Source of the DNA: Climacium dendroides
Taxonomy: Eukaryota > Streptophyta > Bryopsida > Hypnales > Climaciaceae
Length of the DNA: 64,000 bases
NCBI GenBank assembly: GCA_950106755.1
Contig: OX467090.1
Span: 20,685,092-20,749,091 of the forward strand
Direction: 5' to 3'
Below, in pieces: positions 59,481 to 64,000 of the stretch. The notes under the pieces were generated by a model. It worked only from the letters and a program-made list of their open reading frames with translations. It did no database searches and was not told where the DNA came from. The position numbers and the translations under genes were made by a program. Each line of letters opens with the position of its first letter. Within the stretch, counting starts at the first letter, position 1.

Positions 59481-61725
59481 GGGAGAAGAAAAATTAATCT
59501 TTTAATGCTTTTTTGTTTTGTTCCAACATGGAATTTGGAACACTTGTGTTAGGGATTATTGCTTGAATCTTATTTTGAACTTTTGAACTCCTTTTCTTTT
59601 TTAGCTTTCGAGAAATATGACGTTTACTTCATTTTCATCAAACTGGTCAATATAAAAAAAACTGCCTTTCAAAGACTTTCATATTACTTTGGATGAATGA
59701 GAAGTTATTTAGGAAAATATTAATGAGAAGCATTTTGTTTCATCATTCAAAATATGGATTTCAATAAGCTTACTTAGGATTTAGTGTTTGAATTTTTTTT
59801 TAAATCTTTTACATCGTTGCTTGTATCTTTATTCAAATATATGTTATTGACTTCATTTTCATTGAATTAGTAATAAGAAAGGTGAGTCTTTCACAAATTC
59901 AATGACTTCTTGGGATGAACGAGAAGTTGTTGGACAAAATATTGAAGAGAGGCACTTAGTTCATTATCTAAAATATGGGTGTTGGAGTGTACATATGGGG
60001 GTAAGGTATCTACATTTTAAATTGTTCAAATGAACATTTGATCATGGCTCATATTTTCATATTATCTAAGTTTTTGTTCTCCAGCATTAGATATGTATCC
60101 AAAGATATATTACAAAGTTAAAGTTGCTCCAAATTTCTTGCATTGAAGAAAATGGAAGCACAAATTATTTACCATGAATGATAAAATTGGAATTTTTGAA
60201 TTTGTATTTGGTATAAAGACTTTCAATTAGCTAGTAAATGTCACAAAATCAAAATGTTAATCATTCCAACATAAGGAGCAATTTTTGACATTTATCCAAC
60301 AAAGGATGAAATTTTTGGAGCTAGCCCAGACCTTGTAGTAAATATTGGTGTTACATTTGATGTTGGATTTTTTGTTGGGTCTTTATGGAATTCCAAAGAT
60401 TCAAAACTCTTTATACAAGATTTTCTATATATGCATTTTTTGAACTATAGTTAATCGTAAAGTGACCCCCATTTGTATAAAGGGTGTCAAGGAAGGCTTA
60501 ACTAAGAATAGTATAAAAGAACCACGACACTAAACTCCATCACGCCCTTGTTTGGATGCACCAAGAAGTTTCATCCTTTTTTAAACTTTGTCTCCTCGTT
60601 GCACACACTTTACAATTAACTCTAATATATAAATAAAATAAAAACTTTCAAAGTACTAAAAATAGGTTTGTCCAAAATCCACCTTTAGGCTTTTACAAAT
60701 AGAAGTTGTTTTAGGTTGGAGGGTGGTCTTGTAACCAAGGCTTTTTTTTCATTTTTTGTGAAGTACCAATTAAAGTGGCAATATAAAATGTTGTAGTGGT
60801 GCTCCAAATTTCAACATTCATCCATATTTTGGATAAAAAACAATACATTAGCACACGTCACATGTCCATATTTTTTTTCCATCCACAATCTAGCAATGTT
60901 AGTGAAGATTTTTTTAAAAAAATTTGAAGTTTACGGACAAAAAACTTTGTAGTTTGTTGCCATTGGAACTACATGAAGTTATGTTAAGGCAATATCACTT
61001 AAAACTTAGAAAAAAGTTTAACAACTCTTATTGCATGTCAAGTCTAACAACTCTTATTGTATGTCAAGGAACTCTACTTCATTATTTACATGAAGATAAA
61101 TTACAACTAAATGAAAATTAGATGCGTATGGTATTCAAGAATGGCATTTGAATGTGATGCAAATGTTGTAAGAGGTCAAACTTGAATTTGTAAATTTCCT
61201 AAACTTTGTAACATTGTTGCAAATACTAAGTGTCCAATGGATGACAAAAAATTCTTATATGTATGACAAAAGTACATATGTTCATCCTTGGGATTTATAT
61301 TTCAAAAAAGAAGGTCTTGCATAGTTTGACCTCCAATGAATGCTCTTGTGGTTTTTTTTAAAGCAAATGATTTACTCAATACTCAAAAGAATGATTTTTA
61401 TAATAACCAACTCAACATTCCAAGGTAATTATGGCCTAATTTCTTGCCTCGTTTCTCGCCTAATTTCAATCATTAGTGTGGAAATCATGCCCTAATTTAA
61501 ATGTTGTCATGCTTAATAGTGTGCAAGATGCATCTACTTATTCATGGAGTCATCACCAACATATGTCAAAAATGAATATATGGCTACAAAAAAATTATAT
61601 TACAAGATTGAGATAGTGCTCTACAAAAAGAAGGAATTTGACATAACACAATTTGAAATCTCTACTAGGGGCACATGCATTTAGATATGATTCATGGCCT
61701 TATCATTGATCACACAAGGCTAGAT
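59481..61725. other. AT-rich intergenic DNA
   Basis: No gene is supported. Around 61200-61360 a decayed segment resembles the short TTAA subfamily in reverse (ATGTTCATCCTTGGGATTT, AGAAGGTCTTGC). Confidence 0.45.
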
Positions 61726-62967
61726 TTAACCCCTAAAGGCCCATTGTCCCCTCGGGGGACAATTTGGAGTTTGGATAGGTTCTTATGAGCTGAATTTTTA
61801 TTTGATTTATTTGAAATTTTTTGGAGATGTGTAGTTTTGGAAGAGCTTCATGATTACATAATATTTGTTTCAATCCAATGCCGGGTGAAGAAGTTATGGG
61901 GGGGTTTCTAGACAAATTTCAACTTGAAGGGCAGCTTGGGCTACCAATATTTTGTTGACTGAGGCCAAGAGCAGATATACAAATTGTACTGGTTAGAAGG
62001 CTCAATGTGAAGGCCGACAAGGGTAAAGAGTGCATGTCAAAGCCTTGAAATTTCATACCATGGTTTAGTGGCAAAAATTTTAGGAACCAAAAATTAATTC
62101 TACAAATAAACAAAAAACACAAATATATCATGGGACATTCTCCATCAAGGAAATACTTGTTGGCAAATTACAAGATTTGCTTCATTGGCATTTGGTGAAA
62201 TGCTATGATGGAGAGATTGTTTTTATAATGAAATTCATTGTCCATCGTGAATTGTCAAAGGGTATGAGATAATTTGAAGATGAAAGCTTTACCACTCATA
62301 AGAAGGTGGATGAAGGAGATCAAGCTCAGAGTTCCCAATAGAGGGAATAGACCGGGAATACAAGTGAACCCATTTTCCAAAGGTTGCCTAAAGCCTTTGC
62401 CTATGACTGTATTATTTACACAGTCCTTCTAAATTCTATAAGAAGTAGAGGATTAAATTTTTTTTTTTTTTAATTTGTAAAGCATTAGTATGTCTTTCGA
62501 TCCACCTTTTGGATTTTAAAGTTCAAAATTATATGGTGGAAAATGAGCTTGAAAATTTATGTTGTGCATAGTGAACTTTGGGACATTGTTGCATTGCAAG
62601 TTTTTTTTGAATGTGCTCCATGTCTTTTTTTGACTTGAAATTTTTCGGAGACATAAAATAATATCATGTTGAGTATGATAGATTTTTAAATTCAAAATCT
62701 GTAGTGCAAAAATTTGCTACAATCAATGGTCAAAGGCATCTGAAATTGTCGGCTACAGTAGAAAAGGACCAAAACTTTTCCTTTTAAATGTTAATATTTT
62801 TCAATCCGTACTATCAAATGTCAAGAAATTTTTATCACTTCTTCTTCTACAAGTTTAGTATAAGATCCTATGGTTAGATTTAAAAAAAAATCGTTTTGAT
62901 GAAAATTTTGATAAACATAGTAGTAGGGGCAGTTTAGAGTATTTTCTCACAGAAAAATGACCTTATA
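61726..62967. mobile_element. TTAA-type element, long subfamily, inverted and decayed
   Basis: It starts TTAACCCCTAAAGGCCCATT, followed by GTCCCCTCGGGGGACAA, the inverse of the right end of the 26087 copy. The far end still shows GTATAAGATCCTATGG and GGCAGTTTAGAGTATTTT, matching the inverse of that copy's left part. The final TTAA terminus is lost. It is about 300 bp longer than the other copies. Confidence 0.65.
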
Positions 62968-64000
62968 TAATTGATTTTTAGCTTTTTGTTGTGCCTAGAG
63001 ATCGAAAATATATGCGATGCATTCTTGGTTAATAATGATCGAGTGCATATACCTTATACTTCAATTCCAACTTGGATGCTGTTCTTGCTTGCCTTTTTTT
63101 CTTTTATCAAGATTGAATCTTTTTCTAGAAACATTTTGTACTTTCACTTAATTTACTATCAACCTTTGGCCATCACTTGGTTTCCTCTTTTTGACTATGA
63201 TTCTAAACTCTATTCAAATCATTCAAATCAAATCCTACTAATTTACTTCAAGCTTTGGTAATTCATAACTTATTTACAAAGTATCTTAGTACATATTTTA
63301 AGTCAAAAATATTCTTTAAAACCTGAAGATATAACCCAACACAAAATAAAACATTCCATTCCAAAAATTGGAAAGCACTCAATTTCAATAGAAAACTACA
63401 AGAATGCTTTCCTATTTTCCAACCTTAAGAAAAGACTATAGAGCCATTCCTAACGTGTATATAATCAACAAAACTAAGAGAATATCAATTGCTTACACCT
63501 ATATTTAGTCTCTTCACATTGTTTTCCATATGATTTGAAACCCCATTTCTTTCTCACCTTCTTATCCACATTTCTATAATGGTTATATAGCCTCATGTCT
63601 CAAATACACAAAAATTGTCTAAGCTTCTTTGACAAAAGAGCTTGTAACAATTGCACAAAGTAGGATTCAAGTTTCATTACATTTTAGATTCAATTGATCT
63701 CAAAATCACGTTAAAAAAGAACTTCCTTAATTTCAACATTGCTCTAGACAACAAATAGCAAAATCAAATTCTCATCCAAGCATTATATGGAAATGAAGAT
63801 ACCAAGATAGAACTCATCCTAAAATCTAGATCAACAAAATCATTCTCAAATATCAAATGTCAATCAAACCCAAATCTCAATCAATGCAAGTAAAGGTAAT
63901 GCTTCTCTTTGATAGCAATTGTAGGAAGCTTTGGACAACTACATCATGTCACCCCTACATAACCTAAACATCTTTAATTTGGACATCTTCAATCTCCACA
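62968..64000. other. AT-rich intergenic DNA to the window end
   Basis: No gene or repeat border is recognised. Confidence 0.45.

Overview
The window reads as nuclear DNA of a land plant. Several multi-exon genes with GT-AG introns match plant-specific families: an XBAT34/35-type ankyrin E3 ligase, PEX11, D27, RHIP1 and a plastid-type SAM methyltransferase. The intergenic DNA is very AT-rich. I see no LTR retrotransposon bodies, but many small DNA-transposon relics. A seed-free plant (bryophyte or lycophyte) is my best guess, mainly because of the fungal/bacterial-type GH30 enzyme and the style of the genes. I cannot prove the species from sequence alone.

Layout. 1-2.6 kb: XBAT35-like gene on the minus strand, running off the left edge. 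3.2-10.7 kb: AT-rich repeats with a TTAA-flanked element, a dead PIF/Harbinger transposase, a CACTA-like element and tandem arrays. 10.7-16.5 kb: a frameshifted LEA2/NHL relic (minus) head-to-head with an intact two-exon PEX11 gene (plus). 17.5-23 kb: a GH30 glycosidase gene (minus), then an unplaced exon that resembles the start of a plastid protein. 24-29.3 kb: repeats, including a 0.94-kb TTAA-flanked element. 29.4-35.2 kb: a seven-exon methyltransferase (minus) divergent from a nine-exon D27 gene (plus). 37.1-39.8 kb: a four-exon DUF829/TMEM53-like hydrolase (minus). 40.5-53.7 kb: repeat-rich DNA with nested CACTA elements and several MITE families. 53.7-57.8 kb: nine-exon RHIP1-like gene (minus). 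58-64 kb: more TTAA elements and AT-rich DNA.

The genes are not an operon or obvious cluster; each has its own orientation and introns. For XBAT35, PEX11, GH30, the methyltransferase, D27, DUF829 and RHIP1 I joined exons by hand, using reading phase and protein-family similarity; all junctions given keep the frame open.

The most distinctive signals are: (1) a repeat family bounded by TTAA and CCCTnnAAGG-like inverted ends, from 0.23-kb MITEs to 0.94-1.2-kb members, resembling piggyBac-type target and terminal structure; (2) a CACTA foldback inserted inside a larger CACTA-ended element, with a related empty site nearby; (3) degenerate tandem duplications concentrated at gene 5' ends and in introns, including repeated copies of a GH30 exon end inside the adjoining intron.
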